A stretch of 42,224 nucleotides of DNA from Clostridiaceae bacterium BRH_c20a. Lineage in GTDB: Bacteria > Bacillota > Peptococcia > Peptococcales > BICA1-8. The translations under genes and the position numbers were made by a program. Of this stretch, positions 8,541-15,701 are shown one piece after another. Each line of letters begins with the position of its first letter. Position 1 is the first letter of the stretch. The stretch covers positions 1 to 42,224 of the forward strand of contig LADT01000064.1 in the NCBI GenBank assembly GCA_000961765.1. Reading direction: 5' to 3'. The notes beneath the pieces were generated by a model. The model was given only the letters and a program-made list of their open reading frames with translations, ran no database searches and was not told the DNA's origin.

Positions 8541-9956
8541 TCATACAATTGAAAAGGCATCTACCAGTACACATCTTCTCTGCCTTGTAAATGTTCTGGC
8601 CGAAGTTAATCCTTCGCCAGTAGGTCCGGCAATTGTAAAAGTGGTAAAACCTTCTCCGCCAAAACCTATTCCAGCATACGAAGGAGCATTTTTTACAAAA
8701 ATTGTAGTTTGGATAGCTTTGGCCAGTCGAGTCATATTATCAACATTTTTAGAGTGCATCGTGGCGGTATGCCTGTTTCCATGCTCCACCTTTACTGCTA
8801 TCACAATAGCTTCATCAATATTTTTTACCTGAACAATAGGCAAAACAGGCATCATCAATTCTTCTACTACAAAAGGATGTGAAGCATCGACTTCTGCTAT
8901 AATGACCGGTGGGTCATTACTCACATTTATCCCAATTTTCTCTAAAATGCATCTTGCATTCTTACCTACATACTGTTTATTCGGTGCAAAAATTTTCCCA
9001 TGTCCTTCTCCCAGTTTTTCTATGAGTACCAATTTTTCTAACTCTTTTAAATTCTGTCCTTCAACAAGTACAGCTCCCAATTTTTTCATGTTATAAATAA
9101 GTTTGTCGGCCACACTACCCACAACAATTATAGATTTCTCCGCAATACATGGTAAATTATTATCAAAACTACACCCGGCTATTATATCTCTAGCTGCTTT
9201 TTCAATATCGGCAGTTTCATCGACAACGGCTGGAGGATTACCAGCACCTGCACCAATAGCCTTTTTACCCGAACTTAAAACTGCTCTAACAACTCCTGGT
9301 CCTCCTGTAGCAGAAAGCAAATTAATCTTAGGATGAGCCATGAGCTCTTCAACTGCTTTGAGACTTGGTTCTTTGATAGAACATAAAAGATTTCCTGGTC
9401 CACCTGCTGCAAGTATAGCTCTATTTAAAATCTCAATAGCTTTTAAAGATGCTGCCCTTGCATTAGGATGAACACAGAATACGACTGAGTTTCCGGCAGC
9501 AATCATACTAATACTGTTATTTATTATTGTGGCCACCGGATTTGTTACAGGCGTAATAGAGCCAATCACTCCATAAGGTGCCATTTCTATAATTGTCAAT
9601 CCACGGTCACCTGTAAAGGCCTCGGTTTTTAAATTTTCCGTTCCCGGTGTTTTCTGAGCTGCCAATCTATTCTTAAGAATTTTATCTGGCACCCGTCCCA
9701 TTCCCGATTCTTTAACCGCCATTTCTGCCAATAAATCTTCATTCTTTAAGACACCCTCTCTCATGGCATCAATTAGAGTCTGACGGTTTTCCAAGGTCAA
9801 AGTCATTATTTTTTTTTGTGCAATATATGCCGCTTCAACTGCCTGATCTACTGTACTAAAGGTTCCAAATTCTTCATTTGAGTAATTTGTTATAGCATAA
9901 ATTTGATCCACGACAGCTTTGACCAAGCTTTCCATATCAATCTGATTTAGGGTCAT
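8541..9956 (-). CDS. pduP: CoA-acylating aldehyde dehydrogenase PduP
   Basis: The ~471-residue enzyme converts propionaldehyde (or 3-hydroxypropionaldehyde) plus CoA and NAD to acyl-CoA and NADH inside the microcompartment. The N-terminal peptide MTLNQIDMESLVKAVVDQI is a classic encapsulation helix, followed by a linker to the aldehyde dehydrogenase core. The catalytic cysteine lies in NNLPCIAEKS (about Cys270), and the nucleotide-binding region includes SATGGPGVVRAVLSSGKKAIGAG. The frame allows starts at 9965 (GTG), 9962 and 9956; I prefer ATG at 9956 because GGAGGAG lies 8 bases upstream. The length matches Salmonella PduP (464). The neighbours pduO and pduS support the assignment over the ethanolamine homologue EutE. 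Confidence 0.94.
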   Translation of the reverse strand: MTLNQIDMESLVKAVVDQIYAITNYSNEEFGTFSTVDQAVEAAYIAQKKIMTLTLENRQTLIDAMREGVLKNEDLLAEMAVKESGMGRVPDKILKNRLAAQKTPGTENLKTEAFTGDRGLTIIEMAPYGVIGSITPVTNPVATIINNSISMIAAGNSVVFCVHPNARAASLKAIEILNRAILAAGGPGNLLCSIKEPSLKAVEELMAHPKINLLSATGGPGVVRAVLSSGKKAIGAGAGNPPAVVDETADIEKAARDIIAGCSFDNNLPCIAEKSIIVVGSVADKLIYNMKKLGAVLVEGQNLKELEKLVLIEKLGEGHGKIFAPNKQYVGKNARCILEKIGINVSNDPPVIIAEVDASHPFVVEELMMPVLPIVQVKNIDEAIVIAVKVEHGNRHTATMHSKNVDNMTRLAKAIQTTIFVKNAPSYAGIGFGGEGFTTFTIAGPTGEGLTSARTFTRQRRCVLVDAFSIV

Positions 9957-9974
9957 ATACATCACTCCTCCGGA

Positions 9975-10943
9975 TTAACTAAGACTTTTTATAGCAGTTT
10001 CAGCGACTTCCATATCCTCTTCTACAGTACCTCCTGAGATACCTAATCCACCTATAAATTTCTCTTTTTCATACAAGGGATAGCCTCCTCCGAATATGAC
10101 CATACGACCTTTATTGGTAGTCTCTATACCATAGAGGGGGTTTCCTGGTTGAGACAGTTCTCCAAGTTTATGAGTTGGCATTCTTACCGCGGCTGCCGTA
10201 TATGCTTTATTGACAGAAATATCTATACTAGCAAGCAGTGAATTGTCCATTCGATGGAAAAGAACCAAATTCCCGTTTACATCAACAGCACTAATAACCA
10301 TGGGTACATTTATTTTTTCCGCATGGTCTTCAGCAGCTTGAGCTAATTCCTTAGCCTTTTTCAATAATAAATTATCATAAAAAGTTGTCATGGTTCGCAT
10401 AACCTCCAATGTTACTTTTTTAACAATATTTTCAAATTCATCTAAACGGGCCATTACGAACAAAAGATCAGAAAGACGATTTAAATACTTTGGTAGATGA
10501 GAATTTAGAGAAATTTCTTCTCCTAAAGATAAAATCCTTCTTTCAGCTCTCCTAACAATACTCCTAGCCAAATCAAATGCAGCAGCAGAGGAAGTTTCTC
10601 CTGAAAAAATAAAACCTTCTTGTTGGGGCTTGATTTCTTCAATTTCATCAATATACTTTTCTAGTTTTTTTACGTCTTCTTCAGTAGTCCTTACCACCAA
10701 AGAACTAATTTCCCCATCCCCTTGAGCAATTTCCGCCGCAACCTTTATTAGTTTTTGCTGTATTTCCCGGGTAATGGCTTTTAACTTTGTGACCTGGCAA
10801 AAACTATAAGCCAAACCTAGGGCGGAACTAGCTTCATCGATACTTCCATAAGTATCCACCTGCAAATTATCTTTTCGAACCCTTTTCCCACCTAAAAGAC
10901 TGGTAATCCCTTGGTCCCCGGTTTTCGTGTATATCCTAGACAA
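9975..10943 (-). CDS. pduO: PduO cob(I)alamin adenosyltransferase with C-terminal GlcG/HbpS domain
   Basis: This two-domain protein makes the adenosylcobalamin cofactor of the diol dehydratase. The N-terminal ~185 residues are a PduO-type ATP:cob(I)alamin adenosyltransferase, with the start SRIYTKTGDQG, VDTYGSIDEASSALG and RRAERR near residue 165, then a helical end with LNRLSDLLFVMAR. The C-terminal ~130 residues are a GlcG/HbpS-like heme- or corrinoid-binding domain (VPMVISAVDVNGNLVLFHRMD, and GGYPL plus GGLGISGGT near the end). TTG at 10943 is favoured because AGGAGGGG lies eight bases upstream and the product then begins like other adenosyltransferases; the open frame extends to 10973. 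Confidence 0.93.
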   Translation of the reverse strand: MSRIYTKTGDQGITSLLGGKRVRKDNLQVDTYGSIDEASSALGLAYSFCQVTKLKAITREIQQKLIKVAAEIAQGDGEISSLVVRTTEEDVKKLEKYIDEIEEIKPQQEGFIFSGETSSAAAFDLARSIVRRAERRILSLGEEISLNSHLPKYLNRLSDLLFVMARLDEFENIVKKVTLEVMRTMTTFYDNLLLKKAKELAQAAEDHAEKINVPMVISAVDVNGNLVLFHRMDNSLLASIDISVNKAYTAAAVRMPTHKLGELSQPGNPLYGIETTNKGRMVIFGGGYPLYEKEKFIGGLGISGGTVEEDMEVAETAIKSLS

Positions 10944-10987
10944 GATAACATCCCCTCCTGTTCCAAAGAACATCTACAGACATCAAA

Positions 10988-11263
10988 TTAACTCCTATCA
11001 TCTACATCAAAGCTGTCAATGATGCCTACTACAGCAGCATCAGCCACACTGCCTGATTGGGCTGCATTACGGGCCGAACTTCCCATTGAAACTATGACAA
11101 CCTCGCCAATTCCGGCTCCAATAGTATCTACTGCTATAATGGGACCACTGATTTTTTGCTCGGGAATTATTTGAATCGGTTTGACAATTAGCAGTTTAGA
11201 ACCAACCAAGCTTTCATTTTTTTGCGTAGCAACTACATTACCAATAACTTTAGCCACAAACAA
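10988..11263 (-). CDS. pduN: PduN pentameric shell vertex protein (EutN/CcmL family)
   Basis: The 91-residue BMC-P protein caps the vertices of the microcompartment. Family features are the N-terminal FVAKVIGNVVATQK, LLIVKPI, VAVDTIGAGIGEVVIVSMGSSAR and VADAAVVGIID. The length is normal for EutN/PduN (90-100 residues). It starts at TTG with GGGAGTGAG nine bases upstream. Its position between the flavoprotein and pduO agrees with the usual pduL-(M)-N-O order. Confidence 0.93.
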   Translation of the reverse strand: MFVAKVIGNVVATQKNESLVGSKLLIVKPIQIIPEQKISGPIIAVDTIGAGIGEVVIVSMGSSARNAAQSGSVADAAVVGIIDSFDVDDRS

Positions 11264-11310
11264 TTGCTCTCACTCCCTTTCCCTGCCCTTACCTGTAAAA
11301 TTAAACAAGG

Positions 11311-12087
11311 TCACCCTTTGTATATCTTAAGATCGCAAGACTTAACAATGTCTTGAGCTAAAGGTGTAAAGAAATAATTGGCAGGAACCTTTAAAAAACC
11401 CTGGCTAATTACTTCAGGGGTTATATCCTCCTGGGTAATAATTTTTTTCTTTTCATTTTTTACTATTTGTTTGGGCTCTTTAGATACCATACTTTCCCTG
11501 CACCCTTGTTCCAATTGTGTAATATCAACCAGCTTTATACCCAGAACTTCCAGCTTTCTCATGTAATCATTACCCATTCGAATCAATCCGGGATTATATT
11601 TATAATTTAGCAGTTTTTTTCTTTCTGGGTCCTGTAAATCCGCTGCATTTCTTGCTGATATAACAGGTATTCCAGTTGTTAAACAATAAAAAATTAGATT
11701 AGTAACCAGATTATCACATATTCCCATAGCTATTTTAGCCATGGTATTAAAGGTCATTACAGGTATAATTACTAACTGTGTTTTTTCCAGCAGTAAGCTG
11801 ATATTTAAAGCCTGTTCGCCTTCTTTATAAATATTCTGAATATTTCTCTCGGTAAATATTTTATGATTTTTATAAATTCTAGCAGCACTGTTTGAAAGAA
11901 CAAGATGACATTTGTTAAATTTGGAAATTGTATCTAATTGCCGTAAGCTTTGTACAAAACCTATACTTCCTCCAGTATATACAACCATTATTTCCGGTTT
12001 TTTAACCTCATTTTTCCCAATTCCTTCATCTTGGACCTTTTTTATAATTTCCCGCGTAATAACTTGAACTAAAAATTCCAAGTCCAT
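11311..12087 (-). CDS. Microcompartment-associated flavoprotein (PPC-decarboxylase/UbiX-like fold) with encapsulation peptide
   Basis: The 258-residue protein has a flavoprotein domain (PF02441-like) at about 28-165. It shows MVVYTGGS (phosphate loop), LVLSNSAARIY, and VIIPVMTFNTMAKIAMGICDNLVTN, which matches the PATANTIAKIAxGIADNL pattern of HFCD/Dfp flavoproteins. It is preceded by an amphipathic N-terminal helix, MDLEFLVQVITREIIKKVQ, closely resembling the encapsulation helix of PduL next door. The C-terminal ~75 residues (ITQEDITPEVISQGF) are unassigned. It occupies the position of PduM in Salmonella (between pduL and pduN) but is far longer and looks unrelated. A role as luminal flavoenzyme, perhaps in redox or corrinoid handling, is inference. 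ATG start with GGAG nine bases upstream. Confidence 0.8.
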   Translation of the reverse strand: MDLEFLVQVITREIIKKVQDEGIGKNEVKKPEIMVVYTGGSIGFVQSLRQLDTISKFNKCHLVLSNSAARIYKNHKIFTERNIQNIYKEGEQALNISLLLEKTQLVIIPVMTFNTMAKIAMGICDNLVTNLIFYCLTTGIPVISARNAADLQDPERKKLLNYKYNPGLIRMGNDYMRKLEVLGIKLVDITQLEQGCRESMVSKEPKQIVKNEKKKIITQEDITPEVISQGFLKVPANYFFTPLAQDIVKSCDLKIYKG

Positions 12088-12092
12088 GGCAG

Positions 12093-12761
12093 TCAGCTCC
12101 TTTCAGATTCTAAAAGCAGGACTGCAACATCGTTATTATTTACTCCTGCCGCATTAGCTTCATCAGTGTCAATATGCATTTCTAGCTGATACTCCGAACT
12201 TACGCGAGCCAAGACATTATCTAGGAGTAGACCTCTTTCTCCTTCTATTTTTACCGCCAATCGCTTCCCATCCTTAATTCCCAATTTTTCAGCATCAGCT
12301 GTATGAAAATGAATATGCCTTGCCGCAATTATTACTCCCTCATTTAATTTCAAGCAGCCTTCAGGGCCGATTATTATAATGCCAGCTGTATTATCTAAAT
12401 CCCCTGAGTCCCTTACAGGAGGGTTAATACCCAGTTTAAAACCGTCTGTTTTTGATATTTCCACCTGAGTTTCTGATCTTACAGGACCTAAAACTCTTAC
12501 TTTATTTAAACAACCGTTGGGCCCATGAAGAGAGACCGTCTCCTGGGCTGCAAACTGACCTGGTTGAAGTTCTTTGAATGGAGTAAGCTTATAACCTGCT
12601 CCAAACAACACTTCTAAATCTTGGCTGGAAATATGAATGTGTCTATTTGATACTCCTATGGGAATAATATTTTTAGAGCTGGCAGTGACGAGTTTTTCCA
12701 TATTTTCCAGTCTCTTTATCACTTCACTTGTAATTATCTTGACTAATAATTGAGTATCCAT
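12093..12761 (-). CDS. pduL: PduL phosphate propanoyltransferase
   Basis: The 222-residue enzyme converts propionyl-CoA plus phosphate to propionyl-phosphate inside the shell. Residues 1-20 (MDTQLLVKIITSEVIKRLEN) form an encapsulation helix, as in Salmonella PduL. The two PTAC domains carry the metal-binding histidines in GVSNRHIHIS (about 53-62) and AARHIHFH (about 146-153), plus the conserved LHGPNGCLNKVRVLGP. Only five bases separate its stop from the start of the flavoprotein gene. No propionate kinase (PduW) is seen here, so acyl-phosphate must be used by a kinase encoded elsewhere. Confidence 0.95.
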   Translation of the reverse strand: MDTQLLVKIITSEVIKRLENMEKLVTASSKNIIPIGVSNRHIHISSQDLEVLFGAGYKLTPFKELQPGQFAAQETVSLHGPNGCLNKVRVLGPVRSETQVEISKTDGFKLGINPPVRDSGDLDNTAGIIIIGPEGCLKLNEGVIIAARHIHFHTADAEKLGIKDGKRLAVKIEGERGLLLDNVLARVSSEYQLEMHIDTDEANAAGVNNNDVAVLLLESERS

Positions 12762-12783
12762 ATAGCCAGCCTCCTATCTTCGT

Positions 12784-13065
12784 TTACTTGTTAAGTTTAG
12801 AAAGAAGTTGTTCAATATCTGAATGGGGTCGTGGAATAATATGAACTGAGACAACTTCTCCAATTTTCCGTGCAGCACTTCCACCTGTATCAGTTGCAGC
12901 TTTTACTGCCCCTACATCTCCGCGAACCATTACGGTAACCAAACCGGAGCCGATTTTTTCATAGCCTACCAATGTTACATTAGCTGCTTTTACCATTGCA
13001 TCAGCAGCTTCAATTGCAGCTACCAAACCTTTTGTTTCAACTAAACCTAATGCCTCACCTTTCAT
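12784..13065 (-). CDS. pduJ: PduJ-like hexameric shell protein (BMC-H)
   Basis: This major BMC-H shell protein of 93 residues begins [13 protein letters not shown]. Typical motifs are [14 protein letters not shown], the pore loop [21 protein letters not shown] and [11 protein letters not shown]. It is about 79% identical by eye to the pduA product at 21270-21551. The frame is open to a TTG at 13095 and an ATG at 13077, but homology starts at 13065, where AAAGGA lies 12 bases upstream. The IS110 element begins close upstream; the strong ribosome binding site expected for this gene is now on the far side of the insertion (14751-14758). Expression may therefore depend on a start signal created by the insertion. 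Confidence 0.92.
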   Translation of the reverse strand: MKGEALGLVETKGLVAAIEAADAMVKAANVTLVGYEKIGSGLVTVMVRGDVGAVKAATDTGGSAARKIGEVVSVHIIPRPHSDIEQLLSKLNK

Positions 13066-13169
13066 ATTTATATCCATTCCTTTCGCTTCGCTCAAGGCAC
13101 AAAACGTAATGAAACGTATTGGCTTTGAGCTATTTTTTTACTATTCTACAGTCATAGGGATAACAGTTA

Positions 13170-13369
13170 ACTACAAATCACGCGGAGGTGAGTGGGCTGC
13201 TTCAACATTGGAGTGACCGCATTTTTATATGTGTAGATTGCCTTTCCAAGCACAAATAAGTGTGACGCAAGAGCACGCAGACTTATCTTTGTGTAAACAT
13301 TACTCGTTTATTGCCAGGCAATCAGTCAATGCTGTCTATCCCTGTAATTTCTTGAAAGGAGTTTTCCCT
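13170..13369 (+). ncRNA. Candidate IS110 bridge RNA region
   Basis: IS110-subgroup elements carry a structured guide (bridge) RNA in the non-coding end upstream of the recombinase. Here 275 bases precede the start codon. They contain a GCGG...CCGC hairpin (about 13180-13218) and a long stem CACAAATAAGT / ACTTATCTTTGTG with a bulged base and a 19-base loop (about 13250-13294). The structures fit the expected architecture, but RNA boundaries and guide loops are inferred. Confidence 0.4.
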
Positions 13370-14611
13370 ATGGCTTTAAAAATTGTTTACCCAATTTGTT
13401 GTGGCATTGATGTCCACAAAACCTTTGTTGTTGCTTGCATAGCTTCTACCAACACGGGGGTTACCACCTACAAAGGCCATCGCTTTTCTACTTATACTAA
13501 AGGTCTGAAGGAGCTGTCACAGTGGCTTTGTAATAACAACTGCAAGGATGTTTGTATGGAATCTACCGGGAAGTACTGGATTCCCGTGTTTAATGTACTT
13601 GAAGATTCTTGTAACATCACTCTGGCACATCCCAAATATGTCAAAGCAATTCGTGGTAAGAAGACTGATAAAAAAGACGCTAAATGGATTGCCGATTTAT
13701 TCAAGCACGACCTTATAACTGGAAGCTTTATGCCTCCTCTTGCTATCAGACAGCTTCGTGACCTTATGCGCTACCGCTTTAAACTGACTAATTTTATGTC
13801 AAGCGAGAAAAACCGTCTGCAAAACTCTTTAACCGTTTCCAATATTCAGCTTGGAAATGTTGTTTCTGATACCTTTGGCAAAAGTTCCATGAACATCATT
13901 AATAAGCTTTTGGAGAATCCTTTGGATAACAGTTTTGACATTGAGCCTCTTATTTACGGTTCTATGAAAGATAAACTCCCCGAACTGGAGCTTGCCATCG
14001 ACGGGTTTATCACGCCTGAACAAGCTGAAAAACTTAAGGTAATCAAGCAACACTATGAAGATCTTAAGTCACGTAAAGCTGATCTTGAAAAAATTATTCT
14101 TTCGCTTTCCGCACCCTACGCTGAAGAAATTAATCTGATCTTAACTGTTCCGTCCTTTAAGAACATCTTTTCAGCCATTACTGTGGTCTCTGAAATAGGT
14201 GTTAACATGGACGTGTTCCCGACAGCTAAGCATCTTTGCTCCTGGGCAGGGCTTACACCTACGAATAACGAAAGTGCCGGAAAGAAAAAGTCAGTAAGGA
14301 TTTCAAGAGCTGGCTGTTATATTAAGCCGCTTCTCGTACAGTGTGCCACCGCTGTAGTTAAAAGCGAAAAGCATCCTGAAATCCGCAACCGCTATTTGAG
14401 GCTTAAGCAACGTCGTGGTCATAAAAAAGCGATCATTGCTATTGCAAGAATGCTTCTTACCGCTATTTACAACATCCTAAAAAAGAAAGAATCGTATAAT
14501 GCTGAGTTGTATAGAAAGTCAGATGTTCTTCCAGTAAACCGTGAAATCACGGTAGAACAAGCGATTATCTTGGCTAGAACTCAAGGTTATCGGATTCGCG
14601 CAGCTTCTTAA
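13370..14611 (+). CDS. IS110-family transposase (DEDD recombinase)
   Basis: The 413-residue transposase has an N-terminal RuvC-like DEDD domain: CGIDVHK (D14), MESTGKYWIPV, and KKTDKKDAKWIADL carrying the last two acidic residues. A coiled middle region follows, and then the C-terminal Transposase_20 domain with SWAGLTPTNNESAGKKKS (the candidate serine nucleophile) and RRGHKKAIIAIARML. ATG at 13370 is chosen because GAAAGGAG lies 8 bases upstream; the open frame extends to 13229 but that part is non-coding element end. Its codon usage and GC content look higher than those of the flanking pdu genes. It is complete and apparently functional. Confidence 0.93.
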   Translation: MALKIVYPICCGIDVHKTFVVACIASTNTGVTTYKGHRFSTYTKGLKELSQWLCNNNCKDVCMESTGKYWIPVFNVLEDSCNITLAHPKYVKAIRGKKTDKKDAKWIADLFKHDLITGSFMPPLAIRQLRDLMRYRFKLTNFMSSEKNRLQNSLTVSNIQLGNVVSDTFGKSSMNIINKLLENPLDNSFDIEPLIYGSMKDKLPELELAIDGFITPEQAEKLKVIKQHYEDLKSRKADLEKIILSLSAPYAEEINLILTVPSFKNIFSAITVVSEIGVNMDVFPTAKHLCSWAGLTPTNNESAGKKKSVRISRAGCYIKPLLVQCATAVVKSEKHPEIRNRYLRLKQRRGHKKAIIAIARMLLTAIYNILKKKESYNAELYRKSDVLPVNREITVEQAIILARTQGYRIRAAS

Positions 14612-14670
14612 TTTCTTGCAAATCCATACTTTTTAAATAAGTCATCAAATGATGGCTTATTTGCTATGCT

Positions 14671-14749
14671 CTTTTACTTAAAACGCAATTCTACCTAAAC
14701 ATTTCAGACTTTTACTTAAAACGCAATTCTACCTAAACATTTCAGACTT
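14671..14749. repeat. 38-bp tandem direct repeat at the right end of the IS110 element
   Basis: Two perfect 38-bp copies (14671-14708 and 14709-14746) start CTTTTACTTAAAACGC and end AAACATTTCAGA, followed by three bases of a third. They lie between the transposase stop and the orphan ribosome binding site. The repeat may be a duplicated element end left by successive IS110 recombination. Confidence 0.9.
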
Positions 14750-14750
14750 A

Positions 14751-14758
14751 CACCTCCT
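14751..14758 (-). promoter_or_regulatory. Orphan ribosome binding site separated from pduJ by the IS110 insertion
   Basis: The minus strand reads AGGAGGTG just after the pduK-like stop codon, in the form and position expected for the ribosome binding site of the next gene. No coding frame follows it; the next operon gene (pduJ) is 1.7 kb away across the insertion. Confidence 0.6.
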
Positions 14759-14759
14759 A

Positions 14760-15206
14760 TTATTTTTCTAAATTGATACAATTAACTTTTGGATCTCCTT
14801 TTTTTCTTGGACACAGCGGATCGCTGCAAAGATTACAACTTGCTTCATTTTCGCTTATTTCTTCGGATTCTTTTTTTATATCAGTAATATTTATTTTAGT
14901 AAGCGGTATTCCCTTCTCGGTAATAATATCTACTTTTTCATAAAAAACTGCCTTAATGCCGGAATTTGGCCTGGGAATAACATGGGTTGCCCAAACTTTA
15001 CCCACCTTTTCACCCGCTTTTGCCCCTGAACTAACCGCAGCCATTATTGCACCAACATCACCCAGTAGTTTTACAACAACAAGTCCTCCACCATTAGTAA
15101 GTTCAATTCCAAGTAGTTTAACATCAGCAGATTTTATAGCAGCATCAGCAGCTTCAACAGCTACCGGTAAACCGATTGTTTCGATTAATCCCCAAGCATT
15201 GCTCAA
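14760..15206 (-). CDS. pduK: PduK-like shell protein (BMC-H with cysteine-rich tail)
   Basis: The 148-residue protein has one BMC-H domain (about 3-88: AWGLIETIGLPVAVEAADAAIKSADV, VVVKLLGDVGAIMAAVSSG, HVIPRPNSGI). Its ~55-residue tail contains CNLCSDPLCP and a further Cys at KVNC (spacing C-x2-C-x4-C-x10-C). Salmonella PduK has a similar extension thought to bind an Fe-S cluster or metal. It is likely a minor shell facet component. TTG start with AGGAGGTGG five bases upstream. The operon is interrupted directly downstream by the IS110 element. Confidence 0.85.
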   Translation of the reverse strand: MSNAWGLIETIGLPVAVEAADAAIKSADVKLLGIELTNGGGLVVVKLLGDVGAIMAAVSSGAKAGEKVGKVWATHVIPRPNSGIKAVFYEKVDIITEKGIPLTKINITDIKKESEEISENEASCNLCSDPLCPRKKGDPKVNCINLEK

Positions 15207-15298
15207 AATTCCACCTCCTAATCTCCAGCTAACATTTCATGCAAATTTTTTTTAACTTGAGAGGTTATATATTCAATATCGGCTATAGTCTTTACTCC

Positions 15299-15679
15299 TT
15301 ATTCCAGCTTCTGTTTTTCTTGACCAATCTGTCGAAATGGCATCCCCTTGATAAGTCTTGCAGCATTGGACCCAAGAATGCGCCATAAATCCTGATTCCC
15401 GTCAGAGTAGCTTATAAAGAATAATGGTTCTGTAAAAGGAAGACGAGCATAATGTACTGCTGCATCCCCATTTTTTCCTACGCCAATTCCAACCTGAAGG
15501 ATTGATTCAGCTGCACTATTGCAGGCTAATATAACTGCGTCCCAATCTACAAATTTTCTTAATTCCCAAGGTACACCTTCCTCTTCAAGACCTGCCGTTA
15601 TTTCTTTAATTATCTCTAGATTTTTGTCATCAACAACAGCAATACCAACATAGGGCTTAATAGATCTGATGTTCTCCAT
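15299..15679 (-). CDS. pduH: Diol dehydratase reactivase small subunit (PduH)
   Basis: The ~126-residue small subunit works with PduG to expel damaged cobalamin from the dehydratase in an ATP-dependent exchange. Family features are KPYVGIAVVDDKN, EEEGVPWE (the residues that swap with the dehydratase beta subunit), AAESILQVGIGVGKNGDAAVHY and DLWRILGSNAARLIKGMPF. ATG at 15679 has AAGTGGTG six bases upstream; the frame is open to a GTG at 15691. It lies 10-20 bases after pduG. The 93-base gap to the next gene continues in frame past its TAA stop for 26 sense codons. Confidence 0.9.
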   Translation of the reverse strand: MENIRSIKPYVGIAVVDDKNLEIIKEITAGLEEEGVPWELRKFVDWDAVILACNSAAESILQVGIGVGKNGDAAVHYARLPFTEPLFFISYSDGNQDLWRILGSNAARLIKGMPFRQIGQEKQKLE

Positions 15680-15701
15680 ATTTTTCACCACTTATTATTT
15701 T

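Larger units (their letters stand above)
13085..14750 (+). mobile_element. IS110-family insertion sequence (ends approximate)
   Basis: A plus-strand transposase with long non-coding flanks interrupts the otherwise minus-strand pdu operon between pduK-like and pduJ. IS110 elements lack terminal inverted repeats, so the ends cannot be placed exactly. The left end is probably near 13080-13100, where an imperfect hairpin GCTCAAGGC...GCTTTGAGC (13090-13130) is seen. The right end is probably near 14750, just after a 38-bp tandem repeat and before the orphan pduJ ribosome binding site. The intact transposase suggests a recent or still active copy. Confidence 0.75.

Noticed and set aside
11311-12087. 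Assignment of the flavoprotein as PduM
   Set aside because: Position fits, but the length (258 versus ~163) and the flavoprotein motifs do not match PduM.
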